Shown: one piece after another, positions 45,311-54,947 of the stretch
Numbering within the stretch: position 1 is the first letter of the stretch
How the letters are laid out: each line of letters opens with the position of its first letter
Assembly: GCA_947579605.1 (NCBI GenBank)
Contig: OX388312.1
Coordinates: 25,815,313-25,879,312 of the forward strand
Reading direction: 5' to 3'
From: Athripsodes cinereus
Taxonomy: Eukaryota > Arthropoda > Insecta > Trichoptera > Leptoceridae
DNA length: 64,000 bases
Translations under genes and position numbers: made by a program
Notes under the pieces: model-generated
Told to the model about the DNA's origin: nothing
Seen by the model: the letters and a program-made list of their open reading frames with translations, nothing else
The model's database searches: none

Positions 45311-46018
45311 TATGATCTGATTTAGCCCAAATAGATTATTTTACAGATAGAATACATGTTTGCAGTGTTAAAGATAAAGAGGGTTTATATATAAGATAAA
45401 GAGGGTTGATTACATTATTATGGATCAAGGGGTTTATGTCTATGATTTTACAAAATAATTAATAATACCACTTTATTGGAAAAACATTTGCGAGTGATTA
45501 AGAGCTTGTTGCTTGGAGGCGGTATCTTCCAGCTAACCAATATAATGCATTGCCCAATTAAATGAAATTATATTAAGTATTCTATTTTTCGAAATGTGAA
45601 GTGAAGTATAGGATGCAAGGTGAAGTGAAGTGAAATGATTCACCAGTGGCTTGGGCGAATATCATCTTTCCTCATTTATTTTTATGATAAATTGTCAAAA
45701 TGTACTTACACCGACGGCATTGTATGTGGCAAATATGCTGTGAAGAGAGAATGAGAGAGAGAGAGATAGATAACCCTAAAGGATTCCGGGACCATACAAA
45801 TTGTGTCTGCATTTAAATATTGGTATAAATAGGAGTCTTAAACTTATGAAATATGCGAGTCTAAGATTGTCCCCTCCCCTGTTTATTTCTATTGGTGGTG
45901 ACTCGGTTGGCCACAGTAGCTTACGATAGGGAAGGAGCTTGTTAAAAGAGCTCTGTGCTCCTGAAAAGAGCAATGAAGAGCGTACGGAGAAAAAGTGATA
46001 TGTTACAAGGTAATAAAT

Positions 46019-46084
46019 TAGAGATTCAACGAATAGTATAATTGCCGAATACCGAATATTGGACGAATATTCGTTGCATCTCTA
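46019..46084. mobile_element. 66-bp hAT-type MITE with perfect 8-bp TSD
   Basis: The ends are TAGAGATTCAACGAATA and TATTCGTTGCATCTCTA, inverted repeats differing at one position. TAATAAAT flanks it on both sides (46011-46018 and 46085-46092). The whole element is little more than its two ends plus a CCGAATACCGAATATT centre. It sits inside the left part of the non-autonomous LTR element, so it rode along or inserted there. Confidence 0.85.
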
Positions 46085-46965
46085 TAATAAATATAAAGGT
46101 AATAAGTAACTAATAATAAGCTAAAAAATTATTATGAAAAATAGTGAAATTCATTAATAGAAAAAAATATATACAAGAAGAAGATGAGTAGTCATTGATT
46201 GATATACAGTGAAAAAAATATATTTATTATCGTGTTATTTTATGAACAAATTTATCGACTGTTAATATTAAATCATTAGTTGATGTACTGGGTTTCACAA
46301 CTTGCTTAGTGTAACTTCATGAAGTGAAGAGAGGTTGGAAGTGGTAAACTATAGATATCTCTCTCTACCTCATACTCCAAATACGGAGTGAGGAGATATA
46401 ATGTTGATAAATATTGTGCAATAATCTATGAAAATAAATAAGAAATTTGATCACCGATAAAAGTGCAATCATATTAAAATTACACAGTATTTTTTACAAG
46501 CACAGTTGAAATTCATGAAATATCTTAAAAAATGTTGGTCTTGATGTGTTCAAATTGTCCATAATCTGATAAAATTAATACAGCATAAGCTACATTACAC
46601 GAGGAAACATAATAATGTTATTCTCATCATTTAATCAATTCAATATTATATTTACCTAATACGTGGTATATTATGTAATGGAATATTAGGAGTTTAGGTA
46701 TATATGTACACTCGTATATATAATTATGTACTTCTTATATTTCTATCACAAACACAAACATATGTTTAATGAAAAAAGTGTTATCAAATAGCCATAATTC
46801 ATTCAAAGGATGCCTTGCCAGTGAAAATGTAAAAAGTGAAATATATGTTTGCGTATTTGTCCACTGAATGAGTAACTCCAGGTGCTCTCAACAATATTGG
46901 GAGCATTTGAGGAAAATGGGCTATATGGTTGCAAGCTCAATGTATGATTTCAGGTGGTGGTATTT

Positions 46966-47652
46966 GGCGTCAATCACCCTTATAGGTTTCTTCTTTCCTA
47001 ATCCTTCCAATTGTAAGGTAGATCAAACTTTCCTGTCTTGCAGCTCAAGAGAGCTTGAATAGACGGGTGGTAGACATCTCGAGCCGCGTGGTACATGTGG
47101 GGCATTCCTCCTTGCATCCAGTGCATTAGGCGTCAACCACCCTTGCAGGTAACCTCTTCCCAAATCCTTCCAATTGCAAGGAAAACCCAACTGCCTCAGC
47201 TTGCAGCTCAAAGGAGCTTGAATAGATGGGTGGTAGACATCTCGAGCCGCGTGGTGCATGTGGGGCATTCCTCCTTGCATCCAGTGCATTAGGCGTCAAC
47301 CACCCTTGCAGGTAACCTCTTCCCAAATCCTTCCAATTGCAAGGAAAACCCAACTGCCTCAGCTTGCAGCTCAAAGGAGCTTGAATAGATGGGTGGTAGA
47401 CATCTCGAGCCGCGTGGTGCATGTGGGGCATTCCTCCTTGCATCCAGTGCATTAGGCGTCAACCACCCTTGCAAGTAACCTCGTCCCTAATCCTTCCAAT
47501 TGTAAGGTAGATCAAACTTTCCTGTCCTGCAGCTCATGGGAGCTTGAATAGACGGGTGGTGGACATCTCGAGCCGCGTGGTGCATGTGGGGCATTCCTCC
47601 TTGCATCCAGTGCATTAGGCGTCAACCACCCTTGTAGGTTACCCCTTTCCCA
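46966..47652 (+). repeat. 163-bp tandem array, 4.2 units
   Basis: GGCGTCAAYCACCC starts at 46966, 47129, 47292, 47455 and 47618, an exact 163-bp step. Units 2 and 3 are nearly identical; the first and fourth are more divergent and share some variants (GTAAGGTAGATCAAACTTTC). This is the usual pattern of unequal exchange with older edges. Long frames on both strands arise because the unit lacks stops in some frames, and they shift frame from unit to unit. Confidence 0.95.
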
Positions 47653-47742
47653 ACTCATGGACCAGCTGCCCTTTCCTGGAGCCATGGAGACGCTGAGACA
47701 TCATCGGCCTTGTGATCTGAGGGCTGTCAGCATCATCGGAAA

Positions 47743-48092
47743 GGGTATAATTCCAGCTGCTCTCGATATAGGTTGAGGGCAGTGGTGTCCCAGGGTATAA
47801 TTCCAGCTGCTCCCGATGAAATTGGGAGCAGTGGTATCCCAGTTGGTAAAAAGGGTATAATTCCAGCTGCTCTCGATATAGGTTGAGGGCAGTGGTGTCC
47901 CAGGGTATAATTCCAGCTGCTCCTGATGAAATTGGGAGCAGTGGTGTCCCAGTTGGTAAAAAGGGTATAATTCCAGCTGCTCCCGATGAAATTGGGAGCA
48001 GTGGTGTCCCAATTGGTAAAAAGGGTATAATTCCAGCTGCTTCCGATGAAATTGGGAGCAGTGGTGTCCCAGGGTATAATTCCAAAGAAGTG
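47743..48092 (+). repeat. Alternating 60/50-bp tandem array
   Basis: GGGTATAATTCCAG(C) starts at 47743, 47793, 47853, 47903, 47963 and 48023, with a last partial unit at 48072. The 50-bp form has TCTCGATATAGGTTGAGGGC; the 60-bp form has CCCGATGAAATTGGGAGCAG plus the tail GTTGGTAAAAA. The order is 50, 60, 50, 60, 60, then a 49-base 60-type without tail, so a 110-bp higher-order unit was doubled first. CTGCTCCCGATG...GGGAGCAG forms a hairpin in each 60-bp unit. Confidence 0.92.
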
Positions 48093-48783
48093 GTGTCCCA
48101 ACTGGTAAAAAAAGTTTGAATTGAGAGCAGTGGTAGAGAGCAAAGTGAGCTCATGAGACATGCATATGTACCGACGGCCGGTGTGACGTGGAGGTAACGC
48201 TCTTGCCTGCGAGTCACGAGGTCCCAGGTTCGATTCCCGGCCAGAGCGAAAAATGGTTAACAACCATGTTCTGGGTCTGGGTGTGGTACATGTATATGCA
48301 TGTTATGGATATGTATAAATACAGTGTCCCAACTGGTAAAAAAGTTTGAATTGAGAGAAGTGGTAGAGAACAAAGTGAGCTCATGAGACATGCATATGTA
48401 CCGACGGCCGGTGTGACGTGGAGGTAACGCGCTTGCCTGCGAGTCACGAGGTCCCAGGTTCGATTCCCGGCCAGAGCGAAAAATGGTTAACAACCATGTT
48501 CTGGGTCTGGGTGTGGTACATGTATATGCATGTTATGGATATGTATAAATACAGTGTCCCAACTGGTAAAAAAGTTTGAATTGAGAGAAGTGGTAGAGAA
48601 CAAAGTGAGCTCATGAGACATGCATATGTACCGACGGCCGGTGTGACGTGGAGGTAACGCGCTTGCCTGCGAGTCACGAGGTCCCAGGTTCGATTCCCGG
48701 CCAGAGCGAAAAATGGTAAATTGCCATGTTCTGGGTCTGGGTGTGGTACATGTATATGTATGTTATTATATGTATAAATATAT
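48093..48783 (+). repeat. 230-bp tandem array, 3 units with tRNA-like modules
   Basis: Units start GTGTCCCAACTGGTAAAAAA at 48093, 48324 and 48554. The start is the tail of the preceding 60-bp unit, so the two arrays share a module. Each unit contains a SINE-like head: GGCCGGTGTGACGTGGAGGT, then AACGCxCTTGCCTGCGAGTC, then B box GGTTCGATTCC (48227-48237, 48457-48467, 48687-48697), and then a body with an ATGGTTAACAACCAT hairpin in units 1 and 2. The third unit differs at ATGGTAAATTGCCAT. Confidence 0.95.
48171..48250 (+). promoter_or_regulatory. tRNA-like Pol III promoter module (first of three)
   Basis: The B box GGTTCGATTCC is perfect. The A-box-like part (GACGTGGAGG) is weak. The sequence cannot fold as a tRNA: the 7 bases after the T-arm (CCAGAGC) have no partner upstream and the anticodon arm would have a 2-base loop. 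It is therefore a SINE-type head, not a tRNA gene. Equivalent modules start near 48401 and 48631. Confidence 0.7.
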
Positions 48784-49397
48784 GGCAGTTGATGATGACC
48801 GGTCAAATCAATTGGAAAAGGAATATAATGGGTATGAAGAAAGTCTAGAATCAATCGGCAACAGAGAGATGAGGTGATGAGGTGTATCTGAGGGAAATAT
48901 AACAAGATAAAATAACATGGAAAATGAGAGAGGAGACCAGAAGTAGAAAGGAGTGAACTAAAAAGATAAGTATAACATGTACATAAATAATAACTAATAA
49001 ACTTGTGCAATAAATATGTGCAAAGGCGATAAACTCGCCCATTCCATAAGTTTGTTTGTCTGATTTAAATTCTGCAATGTTTATTTGATAATGTTTGTTT
49101 TTGTGCAGTGAGGTTTTTGTTGTTATAATTATTATTACATAAATGAGAGAAGGAAGGAGAGTACACAGTCATACACCGCAGTGTTAGTTACAATATATAA
49201 TAATACACATAAGTTCATTGTGTCAATTCAGTGTAAATCATACAAGCTTAATATTATTAGCTAATGTGATTGTGTTGATTGACAATTACCTATACTATAC
49301 TGTGCTATGCCCTCGTGCCTTGTCCCGGACGGGGTGGGCAGAGAGAACAAAAATATATTTCATACTGGTTGTAAGCAAAAATTGTAATTATTTTGAT

Positions 49398-49407
49398 AAG
49401 GGAGGGA
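49398..49407 (+). other. Polypurine tract of the non-autonomous element
   Basis: AAGGGAGGGA directly before the 3' LTR, the expected plus-strand primer. Confidence 0.75.
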
Positions 49408-49597
49408 TGTAGTGTATGCACATTGGTAAACTATCCACAGATTGTACATCTGTGGTGTGTGGGACTGTCAATGTAAATTGACAGGTACATTGTCTCTGAC
49501 ACAGAACAGTATAAGAACTGGAGTATTGTGAAATAGCAAGCCAGTTGCTGTTTGGTGTGAGCCAGAGCCAGTGATCTTCGAGGGAGCAAACAGTACA
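49408..49597 (+). repeat. 3' LTR (190 bp)
   Basis: Identical by eye to 44535-44724, followed by the target duplication ATAAT at 49598-49602. Confidence 0.92.
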
Positions 49598-49859
49598 ATA
49601 ATTATAAAAACGTTAGTACCTACTTATTTTTTTTTGTCGCAGGTTGAAAGTTTTGCATGTCCCAGCTTAAAGAGTATTTATTTTTTTAGCGATTCTGCGC
49701 CAAATGAGTCATTTTTTCCTATAATATCGATCAACAATGTAAATGTTGTAAAACTTGGTTTAGAGTATACCGGCAATAGACATGAAGGACCTTTGCGCAA
49801 TACGCACCTGACTTAACCTGTTTAGGGTAAGAAAATATTTATAGAAATGTAATGAAGAA

Positions 49860-50460
49860 TGAGGATTTCAGAAAATGAGTGAATGTGAGAGAATTGTTGT
49901 GAAAAGAGTGCGTGTAAATAAGTTTTGATGGTTTGGACATGTGGAGCAAATGGATAATGACAAAAATACGGACGTCTAAAAACTACGTTATTTGAACACG
50001 AGGATCAAAATGAGAAAACCTCCTGCGAGTTGAATAAGAGAAACCGGCATGTATTCTTGAGAAATTGGATGAATGTGGACGAAGTAAAAGAGGTATGAAA
50101 GGATAGAGCGATAGATACAGCGTTTTCTCCGCCTACACTGAGAAAAATACTAACGAAATTTCACAACGAATCATTGGTAGGTACGTACTATCAGATTAGG
50201 ACCAGAGATCGTACAAACGATTCATTAGTACGAATCTATAATATTAACTCTTCGCAAACAAGTTGTTGGTAAATTTACCAATGATTTGTTTGCGAAGAGT
50301 TAATATTATAGATTTATACCAATGAATCGTTTGTACGGTCTCTGGTCCTAATCTGGTAGTACTGTACCAATGATTCGTTTTGAGTATTTATCTCAGTGTA
50401 CCCCTCCTGGAACACGGCGTGAGAGTAAGGATAGAAAGAGAGAATGTCAAATAATCAAAA
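49860..50460 (+). pseudogene. LINE C-terminal remnant interrupted by a MITE
   Basis: Before the MITE it reads WFGHVEQMDND with stops, then decayed text. After the MITE it resumes with CCTCCTGGAACACGGCGTGA, the end motif also seen at 51255-51285 and 57855-57880. The family is that of 20640-20890. Confidence 0.55.
50136..50398. mobile_element. TA-flanked palindromic MITE
   Basis: The ends are CACTGAGAAAAATAC and GTATTTATCTCAGTG. TA lies on both sides (50134-50135 and 50399-50400), as in Tc1/mariner-type insertions. The arms pair through most of the 263 bp (AGATTAGGACCAGAGATCGT with its complement; CTCTTCGCAAACAA with its complement). It interrupts the LINE remnant at 49860-50460. Confidence 0.85.
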
Positions 50461-50464
50461 ATGG

Positions 50465-50655
50465 ATCACCAAAATGATGCCTGACATTTAGTTTCTCCAG
50501 ATCTCGATAACGTTATCCATCAATATATGTCTTGGTCTTTCGACCACGTCATATTGTGTTTCATATAAATCAAAAGGTCGTGGTACGATAATATACGTCG
50601 TTAGTCTAAGACTCCTCCAGAAATCGTAACCACATCCTTCTATCTTAAGATTCAG
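50465..50655 (-). pseudogene. Possible LINE C-terminal scrap
   Basis: Minus-strand GYDFWRSLRLTTYIIVPRPF, then VVERPRHILMDNVIEIWRN and stop. The RPRxxxMDxVxE pattern is LINE-like but weak. Confidence 0.3.
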
Positions 50656-50659
50656 CATG

Positions 50660-51235
50660 AATAAAATTCAAATCATATTATTATGCAGTATGGATGTTTA
50701 TTTTATCTTACCACAAATCCTTCCATCTTTCAAAAAATTCAATAAGGATATTACGAGACATTTTTTAAAGAAAAAATGATGAGTGTTATATCTAATAGGC
50801 AAACATTCCACAAGTAAAAAAGGGTGAAAGATCTTCTATAAGGCATTTAGAAATAAATCTTTACCAAATCATGATACATCACTGACAATGTGAAGTATCT
50901 CGTTATATCCGATATCCATAATTCAGAATATAAAACTATGATATATTTTTTAAGATTTATACGTAATGGAAGAAGGGTTGAAAATTGAAATATTTATATC
51001 TATGCATAGTTTCTTTTTTGGAATATGAAGATGACGCCAAAATCAAAATATACCAAATTAATATTTTATCCAAGCGAGGTTTAGAATCTATAAAGAATCT
51101 AGTTTATTTTCTTATTTCCTTAGACGTAGATTTTCAAACACAGTATTTAATCAGTATTTATTTTATAAAAACTCCCTATTCATATTCACAACAAATAAAT
51201 ATATGATTATGAGTTTTATTTGTTCTATATGACGT
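50660..51235. other. Non-coding AT-rich stretch
   Basis: No element was recognised here. A LINE end motif (CACCTGGGACACGGTGTGAC) follows at about 51257-51276 with a TAGATAGATA run. Confidence 0.4.
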
Positions 51236-51539
51236 TCCATTCTTTCAAGCCACTCCACCTGGGACACGGTGTGACGGTATAGATAGATATATAGATAGTT
51301 TTGCTAGTTTCTTTATAACAGTAACTTGGGTTTTGACATTCGTCGTCATTTTCAAACTCCATCCATGACTCTTCAACGATTCTGTCAAGAACGTGAAGTA
51401 GATAAAAGTTTTCTTTACTCAGAGTGATTTTGTACCAATCGAATCACCTTTTTCCACAATTACTTCCAAAATCATTGTTATCATTTTTATATTGAATGAT
51501 GTCTTTTGAAGAACATAGTTTTTTTTAAAAAAGATAAAT

Positions 51540-51900
51540 GGGATCAATAGTGCAAGATTCGCTACTACTACTTTGTCATCACGCCATATCCCACAAGTGT
51601 GGTAGCCAGCAAATTCTTCTCTTCTTCTTCTCGTGCCGTATCAGGTTCCCCCGACGTTGGCAATCACTCTGGCAAAGGCGTCTCTATCTTACGCGACCCG
51701 GAACAGCTGCCGCACATGTCATCCCGGTCCAGTCTCTTATGTTGCGCAGCCAAGACGTTTTCCCTTCTACCAGGACCACGCTAAGCCAGCAAATTAACTG
51801 CATGCAAATACGAATTTCCTCTGTGTCAGTAAAAAATAGGAAACCAGGATGGGTGGCTTGCCGCATTGTCACTGAATTACAGATGTTACATGTCTTGCAC
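51540..51900 (-). repeat. Family R copy split by a LINE tail
   Basis: 51545-51615 holds the R 3' block on the minus strand (plus text CATCACGCCATATCCCACAA, TGTGGTAGCCAGCA) and 51784-51890 the R middle block (AACTGCATGCAAATACGA, CAGGATGGGTGGCTTGCC). Between them lies a separate insertion at 51616-51783. Confidence 0.65.
51616..51783 (-). mobile_element. 168-bp LINE tail insertion with 12-bp TSD
   Basis: AGCCAGCAAATT flanks it at 51604-51615 and 51784-51795. On the minus strand it reads VVLVEGKTSWLRNIRDWTGM and then frameshifted text, like the RxxxSWLKNLRxWFGxxxxELFRAA end of insect non-LTR polyproteins. It ends in a GAAGAAGAAGAGAAG tail. Only the last part of the element was copied. Confidence 0.75.
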
Positions 51901-51904
51901 GTGT

Positions 51905-52795
51905 AGTCATCGGTTTAGTCTCATGTAGAAGACAATTCAAGTCATAAAATACTTTCATGTTTGTCAAATTTATGAGGTATTTTTGAGTACTTGACGATGT
52001 TTTTTCTGAGACGTTGGTGTTGAGGAGGTGGTAGGAAAAGAAGGTGAAAAGAATAAAGATTAGATAGAAGTACTCTTTCTGTGTTTTTATCTCATCATGA
52101 AATCTCCCAGTCGTAAAGATCGATAGACTCATGAAAAAAATATACATGTCATTCTTTCCATGGTACGAATAATAAGATATTACGGATAGATGACATAATA
52201 TATGAAGTATTTTACCCATGTCTTTAAAAATACTCTAAAACTCTCACGTTACAGCGAATCTTTAAAAAATAATATTTTTTATATTTATTTTCACAAATAA
52301 CACTTTTCATGTATTTGAGAAATACTCTTTTCTTAAGCAAGCCATCATGTAGCAATTTCTTCAAAGTCAAAAGTGATGAATTACTCTACTTGCATTTCAC
52401 CGTGAGATCAGGACGATACTCAATCTTTTTCGTTTTATTTTACAGAAAAACGTTGTTTTTGTTCATAGCGTAGATAAAATACATGTTTCGTTTAATTTCC
52501 ATTTTATAATAATACACCAACAAACCCTTTAAGTATTTTATCAAAATGTATATCGGTGAATTAAGTGAATGTTATGGAGCCATGTTATTTTTATCTTCTT
52601 TCGCATAGAACCAGCCTTTTGATACAATAATTCATTAAAAATAGTAGCTGAATTTGAGTTTATAAACACCCTAGTTTCAAGCGGCCTCTGTTTATCGGCG
52701 AAGGCAAAGTGGATCACTAATGATGTAATGAAAGTATCAAACAATACAAAACTATGTTTTTTTATATAAAGAACTTTTTTTATTCTAAATAAATT
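51905..52795. other. Non-coding AT-rich stretch
   Basis: The minus-strand frames here (116 and 67 codons) show no motif. Confidence 0.4.
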
Positions 52796-52799
52796 CGTG

Positions 52800-52995
52800 G
52801 ATGTGTGGGTCTCAAGATGGGATCTACTACTTCAGCCGGGTCCCCCACCCACTGACGTGGTAGGGTCAGAGATGCCAACACTGGCATAGTATTAATGACA
52901 GACTAGAGGGTTGAAAGATAAATAGTCACCTAAATGGATAAATAGGAGTCCTTGGACTCCTGAAATATCCGAGAAATAAAGTTATTTCAACATAT
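52800..52995 (+). repeat. LINE-like 3' region
   Basis: A GC-richer block (CAGCCGGGTCCCCCACCCAC, TGACGTGGTAGGGTCAGAGA) leads into the 3' tail shared with 19928-20008 (GGAGTCCTTGGACTCCTG, AAATAAAGTTATTTCAA). No RT motif is left. Confidence 0.45.
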
Positions 52996-53030
52996 TTATT
53001 AGAATTTCACTTAATTGATTCCCATTGACA

Positions 53031-53745
53031 ATTTTTTTTTATTTTTTTTTTATTTTATTTCACCAATAAATAACAAATCTTATACATGTTTTCATTGATG
53101 CTGCCCAACTAGGTATAACCTGTTCTAGGGCAAACATCTCACAAACATATCAATCATACTGAAACATATACACAATCACAAAAAGCATTCATCTACTATA
53201 TTAACACAATCACATTCATAACAAGAAAAACACTGCTGCAAACCATCCATACATGAAACAACACACAAACAAACCATTTCTCCATATAAAACCAGAATAA
53301 AAAAACAACACATCCCTCAACCACACACATCACAATTCCCACACCACATAAAACACAAGTATATCACCCCACATAAAACACAAAACATATCATGGAACAA
53401 ATCCTAAGATATCCTGCAATCTCTCCATTGGCAGATCAGACACCCACCCATAACATGCTCTTTTAAATTCAACAAAAACAGTGATTTTTCTAATCTTTAG
53501 AGGCATGATATTAAATAGTCTAGGTGCCATCCACACAAACTGCCGTTGTCCGAACACTGAAGATCTGAATGGAGCGATACAACCAAATGACACCATCTGT
53601 CTCGTGACCCTACTTTGCTGTGACCTCCTCCAACCCTGTCTAATTGTGTAAAATTGAACTAGGGCCTTCCTAATATATAGGTGTCTCACAGAAAGAATCT
53701 TCCTATCATCAAATAATTGAGTGGTTGGATTGCGTATCTATAATC
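53031..53745 (-). mobile_element. 5'-truncated LINE: RT C-terminus, 3' UTR and A tail
   Basis: On the minus strand 53689-53390 reads GWRRSQQSRVTRQMVSFGCI, then VWMAPRLFNIMPLKIRKITV and RACYGWVSDLPMERLQDIL, the APxxxNxxPxxIR...FKR ending of non-LTR RT proteins. About 330 bases of A/C-biased plus-strand sequence (3' UTR) follow, then a T run on the plus strand at 53031-53062 (A tail). The upstream edge near 53745 is approximate. Confidence 0.65.
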
Positions 53746-53749
53746 TAAT

Positions 53750-54224
53750 ATAACAAAACTGTAACACGGCCAAGGTGTTTTACTTAATTTATCGTTAGTA
53801 TATTAGGTATAGGTATTGAATGAAATCAATGGATAATGTTATATTATTTCTGTCCAATAATAATATGTCAAGGGTCTTTGAATTCAGGTTTGAGTAATGG
53901 TTCGCCGTATTTTACCATGGGAAAAGAATTACTACCAATTTGAGAAACATTCATAATATCAAAATGTTTCCATTAATACTTGATAAATTACATATTTATA
54001 CAGTTTTCAGATACGAATAATATCCGAAGTTCAAGTGGTATATTATTACCAGTAATATTTTATAGCTTGTTCTATATTTTAGGCTAAAAGCCAAAAATTC
54101 ATACAAGGAAAAATGATTGTTATTGTATATAGAATTTCGATATCAAATCACCAGATAAATATATTTGAGTCGGTTCGTATGTAAATATGCAGACCAGAAG
54201 ATAACATTTGGTGAAAATTGACAA
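53750..54224. other. Non-coding AT-rich stretch
   Basis: Nothing recognised. Confidence 0.4.
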
Positions 54225-54352
54225 CGATATAAGAGCGCTGGGAATGTCGTGGAAGGAGGTGACGCAATTGGCACAGAGTCGTTCTGATTAGAGGAGGCTG
54301 GTTTCTGCTCTGTACTCCCGAGGTTAGCGTTGAGGACGATGATGATGATGGT
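54225..54352 (+). pseudogene. Very short LINE tail (QLAQ family)
   Basis: It reads DIRALGMSWKEVTQLAQSRS, then a stop in place of a W codon, then RRLVSAL, and ends in GATGATGATGATGG. It is the 3'-most 125 bases of the family at 62909-63485 and was strongly 5' truncated on insertion. Confidence 0.7.
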
Positions 54353-54359
54353 GAAATTT

Positions 54360-54945
54360 AACTTTATACGTTCTTCTCCTTCTTATCTTTTTTAAGGTTC
54401 TTCTTCTGATCCTACTTTGCCAAAGTTTTCTACTTGGAATTTTCAAAACTAAGAAGTTTTGATTTATCGACCTTTTGATTACCTTTTACAAAAAAATATT
54501 TTTTTAGTGACCATTTAACACTTTTTTTTTGGTGAAAATAAAATATCGTGAAATGGTCATTTAAAAAGTGGAGAGAAAATTTTACAAAAAAAAATTAAAT
54601 CCGTTAAGGTCTGCTAATTGTAAATAATCAATATAAATGTAAAGATTCACTCAAGAATACATGCATGCTTGATGATGTCATTTGTTATATAAATAACTTG
54701 TTTAGCAAAGCCGGGTTAAAAGCTTGCACATATGTAATAAAAGTAAGCTTATGTCTATATAAAAATGACGCGATGAATATTGCTATATCAAATCCAGTAA
54801 TAACATTCATTTATCCACGTCTCTTACATATTATAAATAATGTGTATTTAGAGCATGGAGAATGAGGTATCGTCACCCTGTTTCACAATGTCTAAGTTGC
54901 TTACTTATGATTCAATAACGTTTTGATTGCTTATGTTATGCTTCT
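54360..54945. other. Non-coding AT-rich stretch
   Basis: Nothing recognised. The bases TTA at 54945-54947 form the left duplication of the next MITE. Confidence 0.4.
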
Positions 54946-54947
54946 TA

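Larger units (their letters stand above)
44535..49597 (+). mobile_element. Non-autonomous LTR retrotransposon carrying satellite arrays
   Basis: LTRs at 44535-44724 and 49408-49597 are 190 bp, start TGTAGTG, end AGTACA, and appear identical. The flanks are ATAAT (44530-44534) and ATAAT (49598-49602), a perfect 5-bp duplication. A primer binding site follows the 5' LTR and a purine tract precedes the 3' LTR. The 4683-bp interior has no gag, protease, RT or integrase motif in any frame. It holds an AT-rich left part (44725-46965), a 163-bp array, an alternating 60/50-bp array, a 230-bp array with tRNA-like modules, and an A-rich right part. Cis signals are complete and both LTRs are unmutated, so it probably moved recently using proteins from another element. 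The Ty3/gypsy copy at 404-5196 has different LTRs and no such primer site, so it is not the obvious partner. Confidence 0.92.

Noticed and set aside
48181..48247. True tRNA gene (three tandem copies)
   Set aside because: The B box is perfect but the acceptor stem has no 5' partner and the anticodon arm cannot form a 7-base loop. A SINE-type head explains it better.
46966..48263. Long frames on both strands over the tandem arrays (up to 192 codons)
   Set aside because: They come from repeat units that lack stops. The frame changes from unit to unit and both strands are open, so they are not proteins.
44535..49597. Decayed autonomous LTR element
   Set aside because: No fragment of gag, protease, RT or integrase can be read in the interior, while LTRs and TSD are intact. 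Decay would have hit the LTRs as well.
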